Positions 10,101 to 16,492 of a DNA stretch of 27,933 bases are shown one piece after another. The DNA is from an uncultured Muribaculaceae bacterium (GTDB taxonomy: Bacteria > Bacteroidota > Bacteroidia > Bacteroidales > Muribaculaceae). The DNA lies in contig CAJUCW010000043.1 of the NCBI GenBank assembly GCA_910585275.1, positions 1 through 27,933 on the forward strand, written 5' to 3'. Below the pieces are notes generated by a model. It was not told the DNA's origin. It made no database searches and saw only the letters and a list, made by a program, of their open reading frames with translations. Each line of letters opens with the position of its first letter. Position 1 is the first letter of the stretch. The position numbers and the translations under genes are program-made.

Positions 10101-11067
10101 AGGAAGCGGCGAGACGTTTGCCTCCAAGGCAAGGTTTGTGGCCGCCGCCCCGTTCGATGCCTCCGAAGTGACGCTGCTTGTGAAGAATCGCGTTAAGAGT
10201 TATGCCGACGTCCGCATGCAGGATGATTTTATGCAGTCGTTTAAAGTGGAACTTGAAGTCCGCAAGATAGAGTGTGACTCTGTGGTAGATGTGGCATACG
10301 GTGGCTCTCGAATAGTCAAAGTGATGGTTCTTCCTGCCGCTGCGTCCGCCGGAAAAACGTTGAACGTGAGGACTACTTCCTCGATGGTGGCAAGCACCGA
10401 TGTGGAGAGTGTGGTCATTGCCGAAGACGGCAGTGCGGAAATTCCGGTCAACGGAGAGCTCCCCGGCACAAGTGCCCTGATTCTCTCTGTCGATGGTTAT
10501 GACATCACATCTACGACCGTTATAAACGTGAAGAAAGGCTTTATGAAGACGGAAGCCCCGAAAGCCAATATCGCTTCCGGCTCCACGGTGGAGAAAGGCA
10601 CGGAGATAACGTTGTCATGCGCCACCGAAGGAGCGACGATAGTCTATACTCTCGATGGCTCATGCCCTTGCGACGATACGGAGGCACGCACCGTCTATGA
10701 CGGCACTCCCATCATGGTTGACGGAAACGTAACAATCAAGGCGATTGCATACGCCCCCGATTTGTATGAGAGCGACATCGTTGAGTTCACGTATTATGTC
10801 GATGGCAGCGGCGTAGGCGAAATCACGTCGGATGCCGACGTGCGGATGTATCCGCTCCCGATGCGCGAGACCCTCAACATCACCGTCGGCGGCGGCATCG
10901 TGAAGAAAGTTGCGTTTACGAATATCGCAGGTGCAACTACGGTTGTCCAGGTTGAACCGGCTTCCACCGTTTCTGTCGATGTCTCTACGTTCCCGGCAGG
11001 AATATATATAGTTGCCGTTGAAACTGAAGGTGGAGAGATTGTCAGAAAAGTGATGAAAGTGAAGTAG
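4141..11067 (+). CDS. Giant mosaic secreted protein with InlB-type repeats and T9SS sorting domain
   Basis: A 2308-aa exported multidomain protein, probably displayed on or released from the cell surface by T9SS; its function is unknown. In order: signal peptide (1-22); three InlB B-repeat-like units at about 23-108, 110-197 and 199-285, each with a 'HTGFxFxxW...YxMP' core; a short LRR_5 stretch (about 351-435); a carboxypeptidase-regulatory-like domain (about 618-690); Ig-like segments including about 1049-1117; an AT-rich helical region (about 1137-1810) with a charged coiled coil at about 1537-1630 and a hydrophobic stretch near 1675-1695. A Trp-rich linker GFPWWWPFPDVP at about 1814 follows, then the module starting DPSGFVYEGVMSNRVEGVTA and GLWQVKFEKEGYET, a chitobiase-C-terminal-like domain (about 2139-2221, IVYTLDGS...IKAIAYAPD), and a T9SS type A sorting domain (about 2234-2308, VRMYPLPMRETLNITV...GIYIVAVE). 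No catalytic site was recognised. A toxin or adhesin role for the helical part is speculation. Confidence 0.85.
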   Translation: MKRLSVIILMCLMHALASVVSAFYLNVEATPPGGGMLNTSGGTFDEGESIRLRASVHTGFRFDGWYEDKELLSGSQTYDYTMPARDVALKAVFVYEPGVPADPAMPDTAVYYTFAATVSPQGAGSLNISTGRYAAGASIGLRVSSHTGFVFRHWQDETGEVISEKSSFNFKMPAGDARLTAVYSYDPSAPANPEVQGTLYGLTVKSRPEGGGTFNISSLKVAEGDNVRLYAYTNTGFRFVKWEDSKGNPVSEAREFNYVMPHGGETLYGVFEFDPAPPSNPAKNFWNKELGELIIDDFTPGNLNRAITDAISGSGRDEVSMITVSGVMNGNDFGVANNYLACTLLDLGRVTGITEIPSYAFDYTSLESVTLPATVEKIGGSAFAECGQLSSLTILSMTPPVLERDVFKGVPEGLVVYVPSAAIPQYADNEDWKGFTILPITEDLRGLTVSLPEGCDPAPFAGMWLELTNLKNGQRMHYVLTDRTSYTFANLMRNTSWKVELRNERGDVFGLIEEVEIKDDDVAAAFKDLSVPQTVAVRVLTPEGRDVTELASLTWTDAAGNYISQSATVARLPIGMKLACRMVLPKDLSMVYQAPDVKRHVVKEGDNTLSCTLTAIPEVALNGLVKDSATGLPLAGAFVTASQTFGGKYGATVSGKTDKTGAFSLKVADVPTSLTASASDYVSGTLVCDTLMNGKESVTLPDLSLKPVTGAVVSIGFTYRKSVASGEDAPEMQDWYGDTSNITYSIFNKTKQRPISNFSVQYPAIVLLEEVDAEDILEITASSLTSSFTPVASSAIVDNSLRASAVFDLVEPGSIMAAFSRNANPAVVASLYDSKGKLVKTYSYGGSSLKTGNLPKGAYTLVTMGESNFFNTIYDLSKLSETGLEAGADYAASAVEVKDGVISLVDIDEVPTLDESKLYYTGSATSFSVNKPSIVAGNYLTLTGRVDFKGAYASEVGNVSLLVDLPESCSFVENSVMVGNSTSSYTLDGNRLTVPLARYTDRVRFCVIPTLGGDYAPSAFVRFDLDGKTVTQPIGSARYTAQNLSLSVPGVVDKTTVPVSGTSVGKSTVEIYDGDMLIGQTQSLANGSWSTTCELVDPYNLSTHQIHAKVTSKDGVELRSETVECTYDSRCIEPLKVTMINVAHPSTSLNLCEYVTVFDFTNPSQSIPAYWYWPNYPDFTFLIEFTSNDPDLISDVKLNVLLSNRSVKTIVPSYDEAKECWIAVAKFDSYGLPVNVNVSYNANTAPVVDEREIVDAEQNFEKGYNESLEEKEQALNQWDEEVPIENMEIFQKIEALLSQEEYSEEEFKQLIKSAIGDINIPETEMVEDLEGLFKEIDDILSEVDLEQSTVKLDYEDVLEGYLPGCDVETQIGKPFEYSFPTLKGITSVKSEIISNINEDDLIEKGFSKFDLSDGNAVYTFCDDDTRVIIDGKRMLKLTVSTDETAVGELKAMTRGDSPFCIGDIESCIHSLSSLIPDLMAADDPHKVRHLLGDFLSMLKSLLDFSECVYTGFLQKAEDLVEAAYEAAKGILTKESDQLIAKRNDLFSQIKLREESRNKFLEYNIQNEVDIAKLEKQLAEATSEEAKAVIKQRIDLNKTAIKQNKETIRTLDKDIGKLFKKVEKVNEKLFKIPDRLNSFKEALAKSKHFLSKLPRTAKAARGWKALTWTGKVAKVVGTTVGAALQIIPFAIDILDSVEQLTEWLGLLDDILAKYPCKADREGWNSIFWRSAVATIAVCEGSDLNLRAQVGAMVLDVTNHPYAWLGSLVLDVYSWCLGAAKNKFHDKAIDFLRKELKALKCKEEKPDKDGDDGNSGFPWWWPFPDVPHVMDPSGFVYEGVMSNRVEGVTATIYYKEMVEDMYGDLHENVVKWDAAEYAQENPLFTDENGDYRWDVPQGLWQVKFEKEGYETTYSDWLPVPPPQLDVNIAMKQNVQPNVKSARAFEDAVEVEFDKYMQPSLLNSDNVVVLAGETPVEGTVTLLDEEESYEGSGETFASKARFVAAAPFDASEVTLLVKNRVKSYADVRMQDDFMQSFKVELEVRKIECDSVVDVAYGGSRIVKVMVLPAAASAGKTLNVRTTSSMVASTDVESVVIAEDGSAEIPVNGELPGTSALILSVDGYDITSTTVINVKKGFMKTEAPKANIASGSTVEKGTEITLSCATEGATIVYTLDGSCPCDDTEARTVYDGTPIMVDGNVTIKAIAYAPDLYESDIVEFTYYVDGSGVGEITSDADVRMYPLPMRETLNITVGGGIVKKVAFTNIAGATTVVQVEPASTVSVDVSTFPAGIYIVAVETEGGEIVRKVMKVK

Positions 11068-11122
11068 CGAAAGCTAAATTCATTATTTGATCTCATGGTC
11101 GTAGAGACCTGAATATTCCGAT

Positions 11123-11151
11123 AGCCCCGTTCTCCTTATGGAAGCGGGGCT
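11123..11151 (+). terminator. Possible hairpin terminator after the giant secreted protein gene
   Basis: AGCCCCG (11123-11129) pairs with CGGGGCT (11145-11151), and the inner bases can extend the stem imperfectly (TTCTCC against GGAAG). The stem is GC-rich and sits 56 nt after the stop codon, but only a weak T-containing stretch follows. Confidence 0.5.
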
Positions 11152-11163
11152 GTCCGTTACAAT

Positions 11164-11190
11164 AAAACGCGCCGGAGGTGCGTTTTTTTT
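11164..11190 (+). terminator. AT-flanked hairpin with T8 tract overlapping the rdgB ribosome-binding region
   Basis: AAAACGC (11164-11170) is the exact reverse complement of GCGTTTT (11180-11186), with the 9-nt loop GCCGGAGGT and an unbroken run of eight T ending at 11190, directly before the ATG. The shape is that of an intrinsic terminator. The loop carries GGAGG (11174-11178), 12 nt before the rdgB start, so the element may instead or also modulate rdgB translation or act as a leaky terminator. Confidence 0.5.
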
Positions 11191-11787
11191 ATGATGAAAA
11201 AGACACTTCCCCAAATCGTTTTCGCCACCAACAATATGCATAAGTTGGAGGAGGCGCGCGCCCTTGCCGAGGGTGCGTTCGAGATTCTATCACTTTCTGA
11301 CATCGGTTGCCATGACGATATTCCCGAAACTGCCGACACACTTGAAGGTAACGCCCTTATCAAGGCACGTTGGATAAAAGACCGTTACGGCTACGACTGT
11401 TTTGCAGATGACACAGGGCTTATGGTTGATGCCCTTGACGGTGCACCGGGCGTATATAGCGCGCGTTATGCCGGTCCGGAGTGTGATGCCGTTGCCAACA
11501 TGCATCTCCTTCTGAAGAATCTGGAATGCGCGGAGGATAGGGGGGCAAAATTTGTAACCGTAATAGCATTGATAAAAGACGGAGAAGAGCGTCTTTTTAT
11601 AGGGGAGGTGGAGGGAACCATCGCCACGGAACCTCACGGAACGGCAGGTTTCGGTTACGACCCGGTGTTTGTGGCGAAGGAGTCGGGGCTTCCGTTCGCC
11701 GAGATGTCGGCTGAAGGGAAGAATGCCATTTCCCATCGCGGCCGCGCCATGCGGAAACTTATTTCGTTCCTGACGACAGGAAAATAA
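11191..11787 (+). CDS. rdgB: Non-canonical purine NTP pyrophosphatase (RdgB/HAM1 family)
   Basis: A cytosolic house-cleaning enzyme that hydrolyses dITP, ITP and XTP to the monophosphate and pyrophosphate, keeping deaminated purines out of nucleic acids. The 198-aa length is normal for the family. Signature motifs are all present: FATNNMHK at 11-18 (nucleotide-binding S/TxNxxK), FADDTGL at 71-77 with the acidic catalytic pair D73/D74, APGVYSARYAG downstream, GFGYDPVF at 153-160, and SHRGRAM from 181 (base recognition). Two adjacent ATGs exist (11191 and 11194); the second gives the more usual MKK start, and the sequence does not decide. The next gene begins 29 nt downstream, so the two are probably co-transcribed. 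Confidence 0.95.
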   Translation: MMKKTLPQIVFATNNMHKLEEARALAEGAFEILSLSDIGCHDDIPETADTLEGNALIKARWIKDRYGYDCFADDTGLMVDALDGAPGVYSARYAGPECDAVANMHLLLKNLECAEDRGAKFVTVIALIKDGEERLFIGEVEGTIATEPHGTAGFGYDPVFVAKESGLPFAEMSAEGKNAISHRGRAMRKLISFLTTGK

Positions 11788-11816
11788 AACCAACATTATT
11801 TTTACGCTTCAAGACA

Positions 11817-14327
11817 ATGAAACGATTGCTCTCTCTGCTTATAACGATAACGGCGCTTGCCGCCTTCGCCGACCCGTCATGGAGGATGCACACCACATTC
11901 GACGAGGAGGTGACGCGCATTGTGGATACAGGGAAGTTTACGTATTTTACAAGTCGCTGCCAGCCTTATTCGCCGACATCTAAATATAACACCACGGAAT
12001 ATCTGTCGCTGTTCAGATACGACAAAGAAAACGACGAACTTCTCAATCTTTCGACAGACAATCTGCTTGCTACGAACAACGTGTCGAAGATTGAGAATTT
12101 CCCGGAAAAAGGGATGCTCGTTGTGGTGCATGTAAACCAGGATGTGGACCTTCTCTATGATGACGGTAAGTGCGAGAATATCTCAGCTTACCGCTTTGCA
12201 AACACCGGACACGACAAGACGGTGAATTCGATTTATATAGACGATGCGAACAACCTGATATACCTTTCTACTGCGTTCGGATATGTGGCGCTAAACAAAG
12301 CAAAGAAGGAGGTTTCGGAAAGTCGTGTTTACGGGATGCCGGTAATTTCTGTGGCAAGATTGGGTGGAAAGTTCCTTATGATTCAGGGGAATCGTTTGCT
12401 GTCGGCAGATGTTTCTTCGCCGAGGTTCGGAATTTCTGATTATGAGACTGTGGCGGAACTGACTTCGCCGACTGCTTTGATACCGCTTGCAGAAAACGTG
12501 TGTCTCCTAATTGCCGGAGGCGGGTCGCCTTCATCTCTTTACAAGGTTTCGCTTGGGAATGGCAACTGCAAGGTAAGCCATGTTTTCAACGGACGGTTTT
12601 ACAATCCGGAGCATAATTCATTAGGTGTGACATTGCCTTCCGGCGACCGTCTGTTTCAGTTTTATCCAGATGGGAGCTATAAGTTTATAGACCGTCCGCG
12701 TGAGGACTGGAACGTTGCTGTCGGTTCCCATGACCTTACGGAAATATGGCATGGTGCCAAACGCAAAGGAATATGGAGTAAGAAGCCTTCCGGGAACGGT
12801 GCCGATGACTGGACTCTGACTCGCGATTTCATATTGCCCGATTCCCCGGCTCCGTTTATGGTGTCGGACATGGTGTGGCATCCGGAGAGAGGTCTGCTTG
12901 TGGCTAACCACGGTTATGACCCCAATTTCCCGATTGACCTGGATGGCGGCCCGTTGTTGCTGAGTGCTTATAAGAACGGATTCTGGAGCAATCTTTCGCC
13001 GATATATACCAATCCCGGTGCTACCGAACCGGTTGCCAATCCCAACGGACTGGCGGTTGACCCCGATAACGACGACTTTTTATATTTCGGTTCGCTTATG
13101 AGGGGAATGGAACGCATAAATATGTCGGACGGCACCGATGTGATATTTCTTTCCAGGCGTGATGACCCTTACAAGAATCTCCCGGGATATGTGGAAATCG
13201 TTGAAGGGATGTCAGGCGGGCCTTCGCCGATGCCCGGAGTCGATTCTACTTGGAAGGAGTCTTGTCCGTTTGCGGCGCCCCGATTCGACTATTATGGCAA
13301 TCTCTGGACGGCGTATGCCGATTATGAAAATCAGACCCCGTTCCGGCTTCATCTTTTCTGTTGGGAAGCTGCCGACCGTAAAGCTACGACCGATGCCGAG
13401 AACATCAGACTTCCTAAAAAGGTGGAGGTAGAGGGATATATGCCCGGCAATAGGGAAATAGTGCTGCCTCTGCTGACTTCAAGACACCGCAATCTCCTGG
13501 CATATACCCAACGCTCGTGGACAGGGCAGATTGTGATTATCGACACCAACGGCACTCCTGTGGATAACTCTGACGACAAAACTTATTCTATCGACAGTTT
13601 CATTGACCAGGACGGCTCGTCGTTCGATGTCAACGATATCAGGTTCCTTTGGGAAGACCCCTCGACCGGTTATGTTTGGGTCGGACATGAAGCCGGTGTG
13701 TTCCATTTCAATCCAGACAATGTGATTTCCGGGAATACGAGGGTTACGAGAGTCAAGGTGGCGCGGAATGACGGCACTAACCTTGCGGACTATCTCCTCG
13801 ACGGAGTTCCCGTGAACCGTATCGCCACCGACGGCAACGGCAGGAAGTGGTTTGCCACATCGGGAGCAGGCGTGATATGCACGTCTTCCGATGGGCGTAC
13901 GGTGGAGGAAACATTCACTACATCCAACAGTCCGTTGCCCGACGATTTGGTGTATGGGCTTGGCTACATTCCTGTTTCAAACTCGATGATGATAGGCACG
14001 GCTTCCGGTCTGGCCGAATATTTCATGAGGGGCGGCGGTTCGGAGGGTAATTCGGCGTCAGTGAAAGTTTATCCCAATCCGGTGCGTCCGGAATATTCCG
14101 GATATGTCAATATCGAAGGACTGGCGGATAATTCGCTTGTGAAGATTGTGGATGCATCGGGCAATCTGGTGAAGGAACTCGGGGTTGTGGCCGACGGAAA
14201 AGGCAGATGGGATGTAACCAACCTTGCTTTCAAGAGGGTGAGCAGCGGTGTTTATTTCGTGTTGAGTTCCTCGGCCGACTCCGATGGCACGTTTGCCAAT
14301 GTCGGGAAGGTGCTTGTAATTAATTAA
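11817..14327 (+). CDS. porZ: PorZ-like beta-propeller protein of the type IX secretion system
   Basis: An 836-aa exported protein. Residues 1-18 are a signal peptide, followed by DPSWRMHTTF, which resembles the start of the PorZ N-terminal propeller. Most of the chain reads as repeated beta-propeller blades of the two-component-regulator-propeller type (for example LFRYDKENDELLNLSTDN, VGHEAGVFHFNPDN, GNGRKWFATSGAGVICTSSDG). From about residue 748 there is a sorting-type C-terminal domain (SVKVYPNPVRPEYSGYVNIE ... GVYFVLSSS). In Porphyromonas gingivalis, PorZ is a surface component of the T9SS attachment complex that delivers anionic LPS to sortase PorU. It is placed here by length, propeller architecture and C-terminal domain rather than by a unique motif. 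It lies next to a giant protein carrying a T9SS signal, a plausible client. It could alternatively be a generic propeller protein exported by T9SS. Confidence 0.65.
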   Translation: MKRLLSLLITITALAAFADPSWRMHTTFDEEVTRIVDTGKFTYFTSRCQPYSPTSKYNTTEYLSLFRYDKENDELLNLSTDNLLATNNVSKIENFPEKGMLVVVHVNQDVDLLYDDGKCENISAYRFANTGHDKTVNSIYIDDANNLIYLSTAFGYVALNKAKKEVSESRVYGMPVISVARLGGKFLMIQGNRLLSADVSSPRFGISDYETVAELTSPTALIPLAENVCLLIAGGGSPSSLYKVSLGNGNCKVSHVFNGRFYNPEHNSLGVTLPSGDRLFQFYPDGSYKFIDRPREDWNVAVGSHDLTEIWHGAKRKGIWSKKPSGNGADDWTLTRDFILPDSPAPFMVSDMVWHPERGLLVANHGYDPNFPIDLDGGPLLLSAYKNGFWSNLSPIYTNPGATEPVANPNGLAVDPDNDDFLYFGSLMRGMERINMSDGTDVIFLSRRDDPYKNLPGYVEIVEGMSGGPSPMPGVDSTWKESCPFAAPRFDYYGNLWTAYADYENQTPFRLHLFCWEAADRKATTDAENIRLPKKVEVEGYMPGNREIVLPLLTSRHRNLLAYTQRSWTGQIVIIDTNGTPVDNSDDKTYSIDSFIDQDGSSFDVNDIRFLWEDPSTGYVWVGHEAGVFHFNPDNVISGNTRVTRVKVARNDGTNLADYLLDGVPVNRIATDGNGRKWFATSGAGVICTSSDGRTVEETFTTSNSPLPDDLVYGLGYIPVSNSMMIGTASGLAEYFMRGGGSEGNSASVKVYPNPVRPEYSGYVNIEGLADNSLVKIVDASGNLVKELGVVADGKGRWDVTNLAFKRVSSGVYFVLSSSADSDGTFANVGKVLVIN

Positions 14328-14353
14328 TAATGCACAATCTCTTGTTAATGCAT

Positions 14354-14451
14354 AATGCATAATTCATAATGCATAATCAATCAAATGGATAACGATGGAA
14401 AGCTTTAGAGTCGTGTAATAATTATGAATTATGCATTATGAATTATGCATT
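14354..14451. repeat. AT-rich inverted repeat pair upstream of trmB
   Basis: A 24-nt block at 14354-14377 is the exact reverse complement of 14428-14451, with 50 nt between them. Each arm is built from short alternating units (ATGCATAAT, AATTCATAAT), so the arms are themselves nearly palindromic; a further partial unit (TTAATGCATAATGCAT) lies to the left. The right arm runs into the region just before the trmB start. Such units recur in Bacteroidales intergenic DNA. They could fold as a long weak hairpin in RNA or be remnants of a small non-autonomous element; the sequence does not distinguish these. Confidence 0.8.
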
Positions 14452-14472
14452 GAATCAGATAGATATATAAAA

Positions 14473-15225
14473 ATGGGAAAGAATAAGCTTAAGAAATTTG
14501 CCGATATGGCTATGTTCAGGTGTGCGCTCCAATATCCGAGGGAAGTGCTACTTTCCGAGGGATTTCCCTTCCACGGGAAATGGAACGGTGGTTTCTTCGA
14601 GAAGGAGGGCCCTGTTACGCTTGAACTCGGCTGCGGCAAAGGTGAATATACGGTGGCGCTTGCAAAGGCCAATCCCGGCAGAAATTATATCGGTGTGGAT
14701 ATAAAAGGGGCGAGGATGTGGAGCGGAGCCAAAGAGGTGGAGGAATCCGGCATGACGAATGCCGCTTTCTTGCGCGCCGAGATAGAGAATATCGACAAGT
14801 TTTTCGCAGAGGGGGAAGTCGATGAAATCTGGATTACCTTCCCTGACCCTCAGATGCAAAAGACCCGTAAACGTCTTACATCCACGCGCTTCCTGCAAAT
14901 GTATGGAAAATTCCTGAAGCCGGGCGGTGTAATCAATCTTAAGACGGATTCTCCGTTTCTTTTCGAATATACCAAAAGGGTTGCCGAATTTAACGGATTC
15001 GAGATTGTTGCAATTACAGACGACCTCTATGGAAGCGGGATGGCAGACCCTGTAAGTTCAATCAAGACGTACTATGAGAGCCAATGGCTTTCGCGTGGTA
15101 AGAAGATAAAGCTTATAACGATGCGTCCGTCTGGCTACGACAATCTTCAGGAACCACCGGCCGACGACATAGAGAAAGACGATTACCGTGCGTATCCACG
15201 CCACACTGTAGTCGTTAGTCATTAG
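14473..15225 (+). CDS. trmB: tRNA (guanine-N7-)-methyltransferase
   Basis: Transfers methyl from S-adenosylmethionine to N7 of G46 in tRNA. From the chosen start (MGKNKLKKFADMAMF) the protein is 250 aa. An upstream in-frame ATG at 14431 lies inside the AT-rich inverted repeat and would add 14 residues with no family character, so 14473 is preferred. The SAM-binding motif LELGCGKGEY is at 50-59, the GVDIKGARMW loop follows, and the family motif FPDP is at 123-126. The usual KKRHxKRR after FPDP is replaced by QMQKTRKRLTSTRF, a form I associate with Bacteroidetes TrmB. NLKTDSPFLFEYT matches the conserved xxKTDxxxxxEY tail. mrp lies 85 nt downstream on the same strand. Confidence 0.95.
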   Translation: MGKNKLKKFADMAMFRCALQYPREVLLSEGFPFHGKWNGGFFEKEGPVTLELGCGKGEYTVALAKANPGRNYIGVDIKGARMWSGAKEVEESGMTNAAFLRAEIENIDKFFAEGEVDEIWITFPDPQMQKTRKRLTSTRFLQMYGKFLKPGGVINLKTDSPFLFEYTKRVAEFNGFEIVAITDDLYGSGMADPVSSIKTYYESQWLSRGKKIKLITMRPSGYDNLQEPPADDIEKDDYRAYPRHTVVVSH

Positions 15226-15310
15226 TGGTCTGAATCGTCTGACATGTCTGACGGGACTGACCACAAAATTCCCCAAAACCACAACCCAACAACCCAAAAC
15301 CTACTGATAT

Positions 15311-16435
15311 ATGACCCTTTATCCGAATCTTATTCTTGAGGCGCTCAAGAATGTGAAATATCCCGGCAACGGTAAAACTCTTGCCGAGAATGATATGATT
15401 GAAGATGACATCCGCATTGACGGCAATAAAGTGTCGTTTTCATTGATTTTCGATAAACCGACCGACCCGTTTATCCGCAGCGTGGTGCGTGCCGCGGAAA
15501 CGGCTATCAATACTTATATTTCACCCGATGTCGAAGTCAAGGGGAATATAGCCGTAAAATACCGTAAGCCGGTGGCGGAACGCCCTGCCAATCCGTTGCC
15601 GGGCGTTAATAATATTATCGGCATATCGTCAGGCAAGGGTGGTGTAGGTAAGAGCACCGTCGCTGCCAACGTGGCTGTTTCGCTTGCCGCGAAAGGGTAT
15701 AAGGTCGGTCTTCTCGATGCCGATATTTTCGGTCCGTCGATGCCCAAAATGTTTGGGGTTGAAGACGAACCGCTCTACATGGTTAATAAGGAGGGACGAG
15801 ACTGGATTGAGCCTGTGGAAAAATATGGCGTCAAGATGCTTTCGATTGGTTTCGTGGTGGATAAGGACAGTGCCGTGCTTTGGCGTGGCGGAATGGCGAG
15901 CAACGCCTTGAAGCAGCTCATTTCTGACGCATGGTGGGGCGAACTCGACTATTTCCTTATTGACATGCCTCCCGGCACGAGCGATATCCATCTGACATTG
16001 GTTCAGACGTTGCCGATAACGGGGGTTGTCGTTATTTCCACTCCGCAGGAAGTAGCTCTTGCCGATGCCAGGAAAGGCATTGCGATGTTCCAGAGCGATA
16101 AGGTCAACGTGCCGATTCTCGGACTCGTGGAAAACATGGCATGGTTCACGCCTGCTCCCCATCCGGAAGAACGTTACTACATCTTCGGCAACGGAGGCGG
16201 AGTAAGACTCGCCGAAAAGCTTGGCGTTAAACTTCTTGCACAGATTCCTCTTGTGGCAGATATTTGTTCCGACGCCGATCTCGGGGCTCCCTCTTCGGTG
16301 GCACTTGCCGATTCAGGCAAAGAAGCGTCTAATCCGGAGGCGCAGGCGTTCGGACAACTTGCCGAAGCGATTGTGAAAGCCTGCGACGAACGCAATTCCA
16401 CTCTGCCTCCAACTTCGAAAGTGGAAGTGAATTGA
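15311..16435 (+). CDS. apbC: Mrp/ApbC-family iron-sulfur cluster carrier ATPase
   Basis: A 374-aa cytosolic P-loop ATPase of the Mrp/NBP35 family, which carries Fe-S clusters to apoproteins. Residues 1 to about 85 form the MIP18/DUF59-like N-terminal domain. The deviant Walker A GKGGVGKST is at 108-116 (signature lysine K109), and DMPPGTSD at 218-225 is the Walker B/switch region. ApbC proteins usually carry a CxxC pair near the C-terminal third that bridges the cluster. Here the equivalent stretch reads ENMAWFTPAPHPEERYYIFG without cysteines; only two other cysteines occur nearby (in DICSD and KACDE). I recall the same form in Bacteroides Mrp, so it is probably lineage-wide. A strong terminator follows. 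Confidence 0.93.
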   Translation: MTLYPNLILEALKNVKYPGNGKTLAENDMIEDDIRIDGNKVSFSLIFDKPTDPFIRSVVRAAETAINTYISPDVEVKGNIAVKYRKPVAERPANPLPGVNNIIGISSGKGGVGKSTVAANVAVSLAAKGYKVGLLDADIFGPSMPKMFGVEDEPLYMVNKEGRDWIEPVEKYGVKMLSIGFVVDKDSAVLWRGGMASNALKQLISDAWWGELDYFLIDMPPGTSDIHLTLVQTLPITGVVVISTPQEVALADARKGIAMFQSDKVNVPILGLVENMAWFTPAPHPEERYYIFGNGGGVRLAEKLGVKLLAQIPLVADICSDADLGAPSSVALADSGKEASNPEAQAFGQLAEAIVKACDERNSTLPPTSKVEVN

Positions 16436-16450
16436 AATCAGATATAATTG

Positions 16451-16485
16451 GTCCCGATGGTTGCGCAATGCTATCGGGACTTTTT
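16451..16485 (+). terminator. Intrinsic terminator of the rdgB-porZ-trmB-mrp stretch
   Basis: GTCCCGAT (16451-16458) pairs perfectly with ATCGGGAC (16473-16480), followed by TTTTT at 16481-16485, 16 nt after the mrp stop. It lies between convergent genes. Read on the - strand it lacks a clean T tract (CAATTATATC follows), so it may only weakly end the glycosyltransferase transcript. Confidence 0.9.
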
Positions 16486-16492
16486 ATGAAAA

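Noticed and set aside
14344..14455. CRISPR-like repetition
   Set aside because: Units are inverted, contiguous and AT-only with no spacers and no cas genes.
15225..15264. GTGGTC/GACCAC inverted repeat with GTCTGACAT tandem between trmB and mrp
   Set aside because: Short stem, long loop and no T tract; too weak to call a terminator.
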